Source: Desulfuromusa sp.
GTDB lineage: Bacteria; Desulfobacterota; Desulfuromonadia; Desulfuromonadales; Geopsychrobacteraceae
Direction of reading: 5' to 3'
Length of the DNA stretch: 64,000 nt
NCBI GenBank assembly: GCA_016744675.1
Contig: JADGDX010000001.1
Location: forward strand, 1 to 64,000
Shown here: one piece after another, positions 54,601-62,886 of the stretch
Position numbering within the stretch: position 1 is the first letter of the stretch
How the letters are laid out: each line of letters starts with the position of its first letter
Notes under the pieces: generated by a model
The model's input: only the letters and a program-made list of their open reading frames with translations
Told to the model about the DNA's origin: nothing
Databases searched by the model: none
Program-made: the position numbers and the translations under genes

Positions 54601-54723
54601 TTGTCAGGTGAGGGACGTCTTGTTGGTATTATTTCGCACGTGCCCGAATTAAAACAGCAGATTGGAGCTCAACTTCAGGTTGTTGAGGGAGTGGGGGGGA
54701 GCTCTGCTTTTTTCAAAGTTTGA
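51664..54723 (+). CDS. sbcC: Exonuclease SbcC, Rad50-like ATPase
   Basis: SMC-like partner of SbcD; 1019 residues. Walker A GNTGAGKTSMFDA (about 36-48), long coiled coils (about 190-500 and 530-850) broken by the zinc hook CPVC in GDPCPVCGSPDHP (about 509), ABC signature SLSGGEGFLAALSLALGL (about 921-938) and Walker B IFIDEGFGSLS (about 958). TGATG overlap with sbcD indicates translational coupling. Confidence 0.96.
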   Translation: MRPLKLRLVAFGPYAEEQIFDFLELGENNLFLMTGNTGAGKTSMFDAMCVALFGESSAGQAGRLARDMRSDFARGDLLTEVVFDFSLGKNNHYRAFYAPEQMRRKKKGDGFVKVNASASLHSLPESGAPELLAEGVRGTKEKIEGLIGLDSSQFRQVVMLAQGQFRGLLEADSQSRERIFESLFGTRQFAQIEKRLKDQAAEVQGLHRDAQRTLTVILEGVGCDSLQNLRDEIARREAEIIELLEQEKQAEKHLISSQEALVAGEKGNQQLQEAEENLTALNELQSQKGSFDNKRQQLHDAEKAATLTPLYSEQEKRRNESELVSKRLEKSKVELERVTIECGQAEGLLKAAEKNRSSIERLKRDRQTLEGKMSKLSEYTLGKKELTHAEEQSQKARKEEEESRVDLEKKRMILNNTRQDLLKLREANQDLRAIEDAGKRIRSLIDMHQSIATLNKEINAHSLLVTNALQVVENQKDTLTKNKEGLGEILASWVDGQAARIAKGLKSGDPCPVCGSPDHPAPQYESGESVTDEQLAQQEKKVAFNEDLLEKRREESKKLQDNHNKLKTRHETIEQTIRSETEFSLDELIAQREVLKKRYQEVLQIKTDIERFEKEVKEQEQNESEQQDVVEKLQAVMHRVAGDVIKVKATVDSLERDIEEKYRDQDVLTADIGAMTLKISTFETQLDLATRKYRQEHEDLTKKSEQVTGATSELERCHRAFEAARHDYLSKLNSSLFENEERFLSAVLDEDQLLEFRASIEAYNAELLTSEERYRRSSSLAKGKIFAHLDHLQHVLGEAKVQFDSRQEIRITHQATRDGCEKERARGELEQAKIDRLDSQYKTLGKIADVANGNNNKRTSFHRFILQTLLDEVLEVASHRLKTMTNQKFYLSRDDGLRDARKQSGLDLILTDTFTGTQRSVKSLSGGEGFLAALSLALGLSDVVQSHAGGIKLDTIFIDEGFGSLSPDALDQVIDVLNGLSGEGRLVGIISHVPELKQQIGAQLQVVEGVGGSSAFFKV

Positions 54724-54832
54724 CATGTTAAAAAATTATATATTTTAAATAAAAAATAATTTATAATAACTTTTTATTTTTCGAGGTGAGAATCATAACA
54801 GGATTGTTGTGACAAGATAGCTGGAGGAAAGA

Positions 54833-55912
54833 ATGTCAATAAAGGTTAAATTTGGAATATCTCAAAAGTTACTTTTGATTTTATTACTGGTAGCTTTACT
54901 TCCACTTATCAGTATCTGGTACGTCAGCTATCAGAGTGTGACCAGTTTAACAACCGAAAAAGTTCATGATGAGCTTGCTGCGATAAATAATAACTTTATT
55001 ACCCATGTGGATGGTTGGGTTGATATGAATCAACGTATGCTGAAGCAAAATGCTCAGCTTACTCAGATGCAATCGATGCGCTCTTTGAATCAAAATAGAA
55101 TTCTTGAATCAATATCTCATCATTATGATTGGGCATACCTTGCTTTTACCGTTGATCTAAAAGGGAATAATATCGGGCGAAGTGATGGGAAAAAAACCAA
55201 ATATTACGGTGATCGTAGTTATTTTAAGCAAGTTATCGAAGGAAATGAATTTGGTAAGCAGATTCTTATCGGGAAGACTTCTAAGAAACCGGCAATGGTC
55301 CTATCGACCGGAATTTTTGACGAAGCTGGAAAGTTGAAAGGAGTCTTGGCGCAGGCGATGACCTTGACGGAACTTTCTGAAAAAATTGTCAATCATAAGA
55401 TTGGGCAAACGGGTTTTACTTTCCTTGTTGATGAAGAAGGAGATGTCGTTGCCCACCCCGATACAGAAATGACTCGCAAGCGCATGGATTTGAATGAGCA
55501 TCACGCTTTGGTCGCTCTAAAGCAGGGCCGCTTTTCTTCAGTGTTTGAAGACGTAAATGGTGAAAAAGTGATCGCTGTGGCGCAAAAGACGGCCCAAGGT
55601 TGGACAATGGTCAGTCAGCAGAACTATGCAGAAGCTTATCAGTTTATTGAAGCAGAAAATAAGAAAGCCCTCTTTCTGTTGATTGCAACTTTAGTCATCG
55701 TTTGTATCATCGCTATTCTCGCCTCACGCTCTCTGACGGCACCTATTCGTCAATTAACCGCCGTCGCTGACAAATACAGTCAAGGGCAACTTGATCTTAA
55801 GATTACTGGACTTGATCGAAAAGATGAAATTGGTCAGCTCAGTCAGGCGATTGAAAGGCTAGGGACCAGTATCCAAATAGCGATCACCCGTTTACAGAAA
55901 AAGAAAAATTAG
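54833..55912 (+). CDS. Cache-HAMP membrane receptor without output domain
   Basis: 359 residues: TM1 (about 12-32), a periplasmic double-Cache domain (about 35-275; DLKGNNIGRSDGK, GDRSYFKQVIEG, GQTGFTFLVDEEGDVVAHP), TM2 (about 281-300) and a HAMP domain (about 303-355, SLTAPIRQLTAVADKYSQGQLDLK). It ends in KKKN right after HAMP with no methyl-accepting, kinase or GGDEF domain. A terminator 7 bp after the stop argues against a frameshifted remnant. AGGAGG lies upstream of the ATG. It may work through another protein or as a dominant regulator of receptors. Confidence 0.9.
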   Translation: MSIKVKFGISQKLLLILLLVALLPLISIWYVSYQSVTSLTTEKVHDELAAINNNFITHVDGWVDMNQRMLKQNAQLTQMQSMRSLNQNRILESISHHYDWAYLAFTVDLKGNNIGRSDGKKTKYYGDRSYFKQVIEGNEFGKQILIGKTSKKPAMVLSTGIFDEAGKLKGVLAQAMTLTELSEKIVNHKIGQTGFTFLVDEEGDVVAHPDTEMTRKRMDLNEHHALVALKQGRFSSVFEDVNGEKVIAVAQKTAQGWTMVSQQNYAEAYQFIEAENKKALFLLIATLVIVCIIAILASRSLTAPIRQLTAVADKYSQGQLDLKITGLDRKDEIGQLSQAIERLGTSIQIAITRLQKKKN

Positions 55913-55918
55913 TTGATT

Positions 55919-55948
55919 GCGGGGCAGATCCTTCTGTCCCGCTTTTAC
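55919..55948 (+). terminator. Rho-independent terminator after the Cache-HAMP gene
   Basis: A 10-bp stem (55919-55928 with 55933-55942, one G-U pair), 4-base loop TCCT and a TTTTACTTTT tail. Confidence 0.85.
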
Positions 55949-56051
55949 TTTTCCATCGATCATCTTTCCCCCTATATATCTGTTTTCATTTCAAACTCAT
56001 CTGTTAAGATAGAACCATTCCGTGTTTGCCCTCTTTTTTGCAGGTTTCAGT

Positions 56052-58721
56052 GTGACAAAAATTCAGCAAGATATTTTGATAGCGGTCGATCAGGGCGCTT
56101 TAGTGTTGACTGTGAACAGGCGCTTATCCCGTTATCTACGTGATTGCTTTGACCTTTATATGCTGGGTCAAGGCAAGAGTGTCTGGACAACACCTGAAAT
56201 TCTTAGCGTTGAGGGCTGGTTAAATCGTTCTCTGTCAGATCTTGGGGAGGGGTGGCGTTTGTTGTCACCTCTCCAGCAACAATGTCTTTGGGAGCAGCAA
56301 ATTGAAGACTCCTCACGAGGAACCGCACTCGAACTATTGCAACTTTCAAAAACTGCTGAAAAAGCGCTTCAAGCCCATAAATTATTAAACGAGTATGGAC
56401 TGTCTTTAGATGATCAATATCTGACAGAAGACCAAAGGGTTTTTCGGGGCTGGCAGAGTCACTATATCGAAAAGTGTCAGAATAAAGAGTGGCTGGGAGG
56501 TGATGATCTCCCTCAACGGATCTGCTCTTCTCTCACTTCTGGAGAGATAGAGGTTCCTGATCATATTCTCCTCGTTGGTTTTGATCAGCTATCGCCTAGT
56601 ATTTATCTGATCATGGAAACAGTACGTTCAATGGGTGGACGTTGTGATGCAGTGATGGTTCCGGATGAAACGACAGCTGATATCGTTACCTTTGCGGCCC
56701 ATGATAGCTCACATGAAATAGTATCGGCTGCATGCTGGGCAAGACATTTGTTGGATCAAGGCAAGGAGGGTATCGGGATAGTCGTTCCTGATTTGCAGGT
56801 TCGTAGAAATCAAATTGAACGTATTTTCCGTCAACAGATTGATCCAGCAGCCACTGTGGCATTACACGAAGATGAAGCAGCTTTTAGCCTCTCTTTAGGA
56901 GGTCCTCTTGCCTCTCAAGGAGTTATTTACGCGGCGCTGGAATGTCTCGGTACTGGTATGCAAATGTCTCTTGAGCAGATATCCTTTTTGCTCAGGACCC
57001 CCTATCTTGCTGGGAGTCTTAAGGAAGTCGATAGCCGCGCTCTATTTGATCAAAAAATACGATCCTTCCAACAGTCACGCTTTAAGCTTTCACGATTGAT
57101 TGCCTTACTTGATGAGAAGCCCGAGTTAGTTACTTTTTTGAATATTCTAAGGACGATTGAAGGACATTTAAAAGAGCGTGATAAAGTAACAGCTGGTGAG
57201 TGGGCAAAGCGCTTTGCTGACGAATTGAATACGCTTGGATGGCCCGGTGACAGGGGTTTGGTGAGTCGTGAATATCAGGCGATAAAAGTTTGGCAGGACA
57301 AAGCATTGGCGTCCTTGTTAGCTCTTGATTCTCTCCTGCCTCCTATCAGTCGGGCTCGAGCTCTTAACCTGCTGCGACGTATTGGTCAAGAGATTGAGTT
57401 TCAGATTGAGGGGCCTACTGGGCCAGTTCAGGTTGTTGGATTGTTAGAATCATCTGGGCTCCATTTCAATTATCTCTGGGTTATGGGGTTGGGAGAAACG
57501 GTTCTTCCGGCACGCGCCCAACCTAACCCATTTATTCCCATAGCATTGCAGCGTCTCCATGATATGTCGCATTCTAGTTCGGATCGCGAACTACAATTTG
57601 CAGAGCACGTGATGACGCGACTTCAATCTTCTAGTGAACATGTTGTGTTCAGTTACCCACGCCGTCAAGGTGATTGCGAATTACGCCCCAGTCCTCTGAT
57701 TCCAGAAGCAGATTCGAAATTTATTCCTATTGTTGATCCTCTTCACGATTTTTTGTCCTTACAGCAGGACAATCAACCTTTATTGGATTGTGTCGTTGAT
57801 CATCTTGGGCCTGGATTGAGTAGCGTTGAAGTCGAAGGAGGCACGGGAGTACTCAAAGACCAGGCTCATTGCCCTTTTCGTGCTTTTTTCCATCATCGCC
57901 TCTATGCAAGAGCATTTTCTGATGCTGCACCGGGGATCACGCCAATGGTTCGTGGTGAGTTGCTCCACCTTGTTCTGGAAAATGTCTGGAATCAGATCCA
58001 TGATCATCGTCAGTTATTGTCTTTGAATGATGATCAATTGAAACACATCATTGATTCACAGGTGGGTTTTTCTTTGACTCGCTTTTTTGAATGTAGATCA
58101 TCTCCTTCAGAACAATTATTGAAACTGGAGGGGGAACGTTTATTTACCCTTGCGTATGAATGGTTGGAAAATATCGAAAAGAAACGCGATTATTTTAAGG
58201 TTGTTGAAACAGAGCAGCAACTTTTAGAACAGATTGGAGATTTAAAAATTCGCTTAAAGGTTGATCGTATTGATCAGTTAGAAAATGGTAATAGAATTAT
58301 TATTGATTACAAAACCGGAACAAATGTGCGTGCCGAAGATTTTTTTAGTCGTCCCCTGGTTGAACCTCAATTACCCATCTATGCAGTTGCTGACACAAGT
58401 GAGAAAGTCACCGGTCTTGTGTTCGCTCAGGTGCGTCGTGGTGAATGCCGTTTGTCAGGTGTTGTCGCCGAGAAAGGCCTTCTTGGGCGGGTTCGAGATC
58501 TTTCCGCTTATTTACAGACGGTCGATCTTGAGGTTGAGACATGGGATGATTTGCTGATCTATTGGGGGGAGCAATTAACTCAGTTGTCAAATGATTTTGT
58601 TGCTGGAAAAGCAGCTGTTGACCCTTATGATTTAATGCACAGTTGTCAGTATTGTGATTTGACCGGAATTTGCCGAATTCATGAGGATCACGATAAAAGC
58701 GGAGTGCAACATGATAGCTGA
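56052..58721 (+). CDS. AddB-like PD-(D/E)XK nuclease (TIGR03623 type)
   Basis: About 890 residues, resembling AddB-like DNA repair proteins. The N-terminal helicase-like half has no Walker A (QGALVLTVNRRLSRYL instead). The C-terminal RecB-type nuclease has KVDRIDQLENGNRIIIDYKTG split over about 735-755 with Asp, Asp and Lys of the active site. Four cysteines, one in AHCPFRAFF (about 605) and three in CQYCDLTGIC (about 865-874), fit the AddB iron-sulfur cluster. GTG 56052 was chosen over GTG 56022 on length; neither is certain. It overlaps the AddA-like gene by 11 bp. Confidence 0.87.
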   Translation: MTKIQQDILIAVDQGALVLTVNRRLSRYLRDCFDLYMLGQGKSVWTTPEILSVEGWLNRSLSDLGEGWRLLSPLQQQCLWEQQIEDSSRGTALELLQLSKTAEKALQAHKLLNEYGLSLDDQYLTEDQRVFRGWQSHYIEKCQNKEWLGGDDLPQRICSSLTSGEIEVPDHILLVGFDQLSPSIYLIMETVRSMGGRCDAVMVPDETTADIVTFAAHDSSHEIVSAACWARHLLDQGKEGIGIVVPDLQVRRNQIERIFRQQIDPAATVALHEDEAAFSLSLGGPLASQGVIYAALECLGTGMQMSLEQISFLLRTPYLAGSLKEVDSRALFDQKIRSFQQSRFKLSRLIALLDEKPELVTFLNILRTIEGHLKERDKVTAGEWAKRFADELNTLGWPGDRGLVSREYQAIKVWQDKALASLLALDSLLPPISRARALNLLRRIGQEIEFQIEGPTGPVQVVGLLESSGLHFNYLWVMGLGETVLPARAQPNPFIPIALQRLHDMSHSSSDRELQFAEHVMTRLQSSSEHVVFSYPRRQGDCELRPSPLIPEADSKFIPIVDPLHDFLSLQQDNQPLLDCVVDHLGPGLSSVEVEGGTGVLKDQAHCPFRAFFHHRLYARAFSDAAPGITPMVRGELLHLVLENVWNQIHDHRQLLSLNDDQLKHIIDSQVGFSLTRFFECRSSPSEQLLKLEGERLFTLAYEWLENIEKKRDYFKVVETEQQLLEQIGDLKIRLKVDRIDQLENGNRIIIDYKTGTNVRAEDFFSRPLVEPQLPIYAVADTSEKVTGLVFAQVRRGECRLSGVVAEKGLLGRVRDLSAYLQTVDLEVETWDDLLIYWGEQLTQLSNDFVAGKAAVDPYDLMHSCQYCDLTGICRIHEDHDKSGVQHDS

Positions 58722-61700
58722 TATTCAACAACGTGCAGCTGCCATAGATGTGACTCGTTCCTGTATTGTTCAGGCTCCGGCAGGTTCAGGTAAAACAGAA
58801 TTGTTGATACAGAGGATCCTTGCATTACTTGCTGAGGTGGATTCTCCGCAACAGATCCTTGCGATCACTTTTACCAACAAAGCAGCCGCAGAGATGCGAC
58901 AACGTCTTATTCAATCCCTGGAGGCCGCTCAGGAGTTGCCTTGTCCGACCGAACCGCATGCGGAAAAAACATGGACTCTTGCGCAAAAAGCTCTAGAACG
59001 ACACGGATCGTCTTTGTTGCGTCATCCTGCCCAATTATCAATTCAGACAATTGATAGTTTTAACGCTGTGCTCGTCAGAAAAATGCCCTGGATCTCGCGT
59101 TTTGGTAGCTCACCAGAAGTCAGTCAGGATGCTGACGCTCTCTATCGCACAGCCGTTGAAACATTGCTGTCACATCTAGATATCGATAGGGGGGGGAAGG
59201 CGTCGTTGCAGGTTCTGCTTCGACATCTTGATAATAATGTTGCCGTGGTGCAAAAGATGCTCGTAGATATGTTGCGTCGTCGTGATCAGTGGCTAAGGCA
59301 TACTCAGAATGATGTTGATACGCTTCGGCAAGAGTTGCAGGAAGGTCTTGAAGGAATCTGTTGTGAGCATCTTAAAAAAGTAAAAAATCATTTTCCGTCT
59401 GAGTTAGGTAATGATTTGATTTTTTGTCTTAACTTCTCGCTATCTCACCAAGAGGGTCACTGTACTAAAAATTCTTGCGAATGGGAAAGAATTCCAGGAA
59501 CAAGATTTGAAGATCTCCCCCATTGGGGAACCCTTGCTAATTTATTGCTGACTGCTTCTGGTGAATTAAGAAAAACGGTGACAAAAAAAAATGGCTTTCC
59601 AGCCGGAAAAGAGCATAGCTTAGCGAAGAAACAGATGCTTGAGGTCTTGTCTCAGGTCGACCCGACATCCGTTTTTATTCAATTGTTGGGCAGGGTTAGA
59701 CAGCTCCCTGCTGATGGTTATTCTGATAAGCAATGGCAGGTATTAGGGGCACTAATTGAGTTGCTACCACTTCTTGTGGCAGAACTGTGGCTCGTTTTTA
59801 GATCGCATGGTCAAGCTGATTTCGCCGAAATAGCTCTTAGAGCTAATCAAGCTTTAGGGGAGTCCGACAATCCGAGCGATTTGCTGCTGTGTATTGATCA
59901 GGATCTACAACACATTCTGGTTGATGAATTTCAGGATACATCACGCTTGCAATATCGCTTATTGAATACTTTAATCTCGGGATGGACTGTGGGTGATGGG
60001 CGGACCCTTTTTCTGGTTGGTGACCCAATGCAGTCTATCTATCGTTTCCGGGAAGCTGATGTTGGCCTGTTTCTTAAAAGTTTTAACGGCAAATTTGGAG
60101 ATTCTCAATTCAGACTGGATCCTCTGCAACTGTGCTGTAACTTCCGCTCCCAGGAGCAAATTGTCACTTGGGTCAATGAGGTCTTTGCGTCACTCTTCCC
60201 ACCTTCCGTTGACTTGATGACAGGGGCCGTTCCTTTGACTGAAGCTGTTGCAGTCAAGCCTCCACAGGCTGGGAGAGCCTGTCAGGTTTATCCTGCCGTT
60301 GGGCGAGATGATCAAGCCGAAGCTTCCCAAGTCCTGGAATTGATAAGACAGGCTAAGATTGAGGACCCTGACCAAACAATTGCTATTTTGGTGAGGGGAC
60401 GAAATCATCTTGCTGAGATCTTGCCCTTATTACGCAAGCATCAAATAAGATATCAAGCTCAGGATATTGATCTTCTAGGAGAAAGACCTGCGGCTCTTGA
60501 TGTTGTTCATTTGACGTCTGCCCTCATACACCGCGCAGACCGTCTTTCGTGGTTAGCTCTTCTGCGGGCTCCTTGGTGTGGCTTGACCCTCACTGATTTA
60601 CATCGACTCGTTGGTCATTCTCCTGGACTAACCGTTCCTACTCTCATTGCAGATGAATCACTTCGGGGCCAGTTATCTGTCGATGGACAGCACCGCTTAT
60701 CCCGTATCTGGCCAGTTATTCAAGCAGGTTTAAAGCGTTATGGGAGCCTTCCTTTACGGCAACTCGTTGAGGGATGTTGGTTGGCGATTGGTGGACCAAG
60801 CTGTTATTCAGAAGAAGGCTGTTCTGATGCTCAATTGGTTTTTGAAATTATTGAAGAATTGGATCGTGGTGGTGATCTGGAGAGCTTTGAAGCGTTTCAA
60901 CGCGCACTCAAGGGAAAATTTTCTGAACCTGACACCTTGGCAGATGGAACATTGCAAATTATGACGATCCATAAAGCTAAGGGTTTAGAATTCGATACGG
61001 TTATTCTTCCCGGCCTAGGTAAGGCAACAGGGCGTGGTGAGAACCCTTTGTTGCGTTGGCAGGAACATCCCCAACATGGTTTATTGCTCGCTCCGGTTTC
61101 AGCAAAAGGAGAGCAAGACAAAGATCCTATCTATCAATTGATTGCTCATCTCGAGGGAAAGAAGCAGGAGGAGGAAACAGGGCGACTCCTCTACGTTGCA
61201 GCGACAAGGGCGATTCGTAAACTCTTCCTGCTTGGGCACGCTGATGAAAATAGCCGTGGTGACATACGACCGGCAAAAGGGTCTTTACTCGAAAAGCTGT
61301 GGCCTCATTTGCAAAATGAATATTTATCCGTTGAGAGAAAGATTGCGGTATCAAAGAATGAATCAAAACCTCCTTCTCTTCATCGTTTGCCACAGGGTTG
61401 GGAGCTTCCTCAAACCAGTCCTGTCAAAAATTTAACCACACGCAAAAGCGAAATTGCGTCAGGGAAAACTTCATCTGACCCGTTGTTTAGTGGTTGGGAG
61501 AGCCCGGTTCATCGTCATGTCGGTACGCTGGTTCATATGCAGCTAGAACAAATTGCCAGAAGAGGGATGGGCTTCTGGCGAGATAGAGAACGGGGGCAAT
61601 TGCGCCGAGAGTTTAGTTCTTTTTTGCGCAGTTACGGAGTCTCAACTGCTGAAGTTGAAATGCATGTTGATAAGGTCATGCGTGCGATTGATACAACTGT

Positions 61701-62037
61701 GTCGAGTGAGCGTGGCTGTTGGATTTTAGCCTCTCATTTTGAGCAAAAATGTGAATTGCCATTAACAGGTGTTGTTGAAGGGAAAGTGGTTCATGCTGTT
61801 ATTGATCGAACTTTTGTTGCAGATGGATATCGTTGGGTCATCGATTACAAAATGAGCCAGCCACGGGGTGATGAGAGTGCCGATGCTTTTATGTCCAGGG
61901 AAGCAAAACATTATCTGACACAATTGAACATCTATACTCAATTGTTAAAACTTGATTCAGATTACTTGCCGATTAAGGCTGCACTTTATTTTCCAGTGAT
62001 CGATGGTTGGTACGAGTACGAAGCTTTTTCAGCGTGA
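58711..62037 (+). CDS. AddA-like UvrD-family helicase-nuclease
   Basis: 1108-residue superfamily 1A helicase with a C-terminal nuclease. Motif I QAPAGSGKTELLIQRI (about 22-37), Ia ITFTNKAAAEMRQRL, II LVDEFQDTSRLQYRLL (about 403-418), III LVGDPMQSIYRFREADVGLF, V MTIHKAKGLEFDTVILPG (about 751-768), VI LLYVAATRA. The end carries the RecB-type nuclease Asp and Lys in GKVVHAVIDRTF and WVIDYKMSQP (about 1042). With the AddB-like gene just upstream it should form a heterodimer that resects double-strand breaks. ATG 58711, GGAG upstream. Confidence 0.93.
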   Translation: MIADIQQRAAAIDVTRSCIVQAPAGSGKTELLIQRILALLAEVDSPQQILAITFTNKAAAEMRQRLIQSLEAAQELPCPTEPHAEKTWTLAQKALERHGSSLLRHPAQLSIQTIDSFNAVLVRKMPWISRFGSSPEVSQDADALYRTAVETLLSHLDIDRGGKASLQVLLRHLDNNVAVVQKMLVDMLRRRDQWLRHTQNDVDTLRQELQEGLEGICCEHLKKVKNHFPSELGNDLIFCLNFSLSHQEGHCTKNSCEWERIPGTRFEDLPHWGTLANLLLTASGELRKTVTKKNGFPAGKEHSLAKKQMLEVLSQVDPTSVFIQLLGRVRQLPADGYSDKQWQVLGALIELLPLLVAELWLVFRSHGQADFAEIALRANQALGESDNPSDLLLCIDQDLQHILVDEFQDTSRLQYRLLNTLISGWTVGDGRTLFLVGDPMQSIYRFREADVGLFLKSFNGKFGDSQFRLDPLQLCCNFRSQEQIVTWVNEVFASLFPPSVDLMTGAVPLTEAVAVKPPQAGRACQVYPAVGRDDQAEASQVLELIRQAKIEDPDQTIAILVRGRNHLAEILPLLRKHQIRYQAQDIDLLGERPAALDVVHLTSALIHRADRLSWLALLRAPWCGLTLTDLHRLVGHSPGLTVPTLIADESLRGQLSVDGQHRLSRIWPVIQAGLKRYGSLPLRQLVEGCWLAIGGPSCYSEEGCSDAQLVFEIIEELDRGGDLESFEAFQRALKGKFSEPDTLADGTLQIMTIHKAKGLEFDTVILPGLGKATGRGENPLLRWQEHPQHGLLLAPVSAKGEQDKDPIYQLIAHLEGKKQEEETGRLLYVAATRAIRKLFLLGHADENSRGDIRPAKGSLLEKLWPHLQNEYLSVERKIAVSKNESKPPSLHRLPQGWELPQTSPVKNLTTRKSEIASGKTSSDPLFSGWESPVHRHVGTLVHMQLEQIARRGMGFWRDRERGQLRREFSSFLRSYGVSTAEVEMHVDKVMRAIDTTVSSERGCWILASHFEQKCELPLTGVVEGKVVHAVIDRTFVADGYRWVIDYKMSQPRGDESADAFMSREAKHYLTQLNIYTQLLKLDSDYLPIKAALYFPVIDGWYEYEAFSA

Positions 62038-62071
62038 GGAGACAATCAATTTTATTTTTGAACTCCAGGGT

Positions 62072-62557
62072 CTAGATATCGTTGCACGCTGCTGAGATTG
62101 AGTAATTGTTTAATATCTCTCCCGTTAGATAACTTTTTTGCGGATTGACTTTGACCAAACTCTTAATTGTTTGGGGGGCAAGGTGGAGACGGAAAGTGGA
62201 TTCTTCGCGATTCACCAAGGTGAGGTCAATATTTTTTTTCATCGATCCGATTCTCATCTCTGTCTCTATGACATAGCACCATTCGCGGCTACCATCAGCA
62301 AAAGAGATCAGTCGTCTGGTTTTAACCGGCATCACTGAGTAGACCTCGACATCGCTGTTGTCCTGTATTGGGTGTATGCCAAAGCTTATCAATAAGTCAT
62401 CTGCCTCTTTAAAGGTTGAAAAATCGAAGATATTCAGAATAGATTGTTTTGAATCGGCGACAACCTGAGCTTCAATAGCAGGAATTTTAAGTGCGGGAAA
62501 TGATACCCACTCGCACCAGCCAATATCCAGTAATAGTGAGTTCTTATTTTTTTTCAT
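62072..62557 (-). CDS. Degenerate RimB/ATP-dependent zinc protease-like protein
   Basis: 161 residues aligning along their length with the retropepsin-like RimB/RloA2 family (COG4067): DIGWCEWVSFPALKIPAIEA at 11-30, TRRLISFADGSREWCYVIE, DLTLVNREESTFRLHL and VNPQKSYL. The catalytic D-T-G-A motif is absent; the matching residues 33-36 are Val-Ala-Asp-Ser, and LLGR is LAPQ. So no protease activity is expected. ATG 62557 with GGAG upstream was chosen over ATG 62572, which has no ribosome site. The similarity is judged by eye. Confidence 0.7.
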   Translation of the reverse strand: MKKNKNSLLLDIGWCEWVSFPALKIPAIEAQVVADSKQSILNIFDFSTFKEADDLLISFGIHPIQDNSDVEVYSVMPVKTRRLISFADGSREWCYVIETEMRIGSMKKNIDLTLVNREESTFRLHLAPQTIKSLVKVNPQKSYLTGEILNNYSISAACNDI

Positions 62558-62886
62558 ATGTTGTAACTCCATGAGATGTATTATTGCTAATGTTTGGATG
62601 ATACCGACTGTTCTATAGAAAGTAAATTATTCTAATATTAAAATTTAGAAAAAAAATATTGTTTTTTTAGCCTTATAATTCAGTAGGTTATGGGGTTTGT
62701 GTTAAGTGGTGAATTGGGGAGAAGCGAATCAATAGTGAGGGTCGACGAGCAGAGAAATAAATCAAATCAAATTCGGTATTGGCGTTTAAAAATAAGATTT
62801 ATTCATATAAGTTTATATTATTACAGGCTGTTTTGTTGTATCCTGTGCGCTGTTTTTACTTATATTAAACATGTTTGGGAGATAAT
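62558..62886. other. Intergenic region between divergent genes
   Basis: A 329-bp AT-rich stretch between the RimB-like gene (-) and the AsmA gene (+). It holds A/T-runs (about 62645-62670) and a weak TATATT at 62861-62866 before the AsmA start, but no clear gene. The 87-codon frame at 62690-62953 is out of frame with, and overlaps, the AsmA start. Confidence 0.6.

Noticed and set aside
54833..55912. Possible frameshifted chemoreceptor
   Set aside because: The stop is followed within 7 bp by a strong terminator and no downstream frame encodes a signalling domain, so it is a genuine short receptor.
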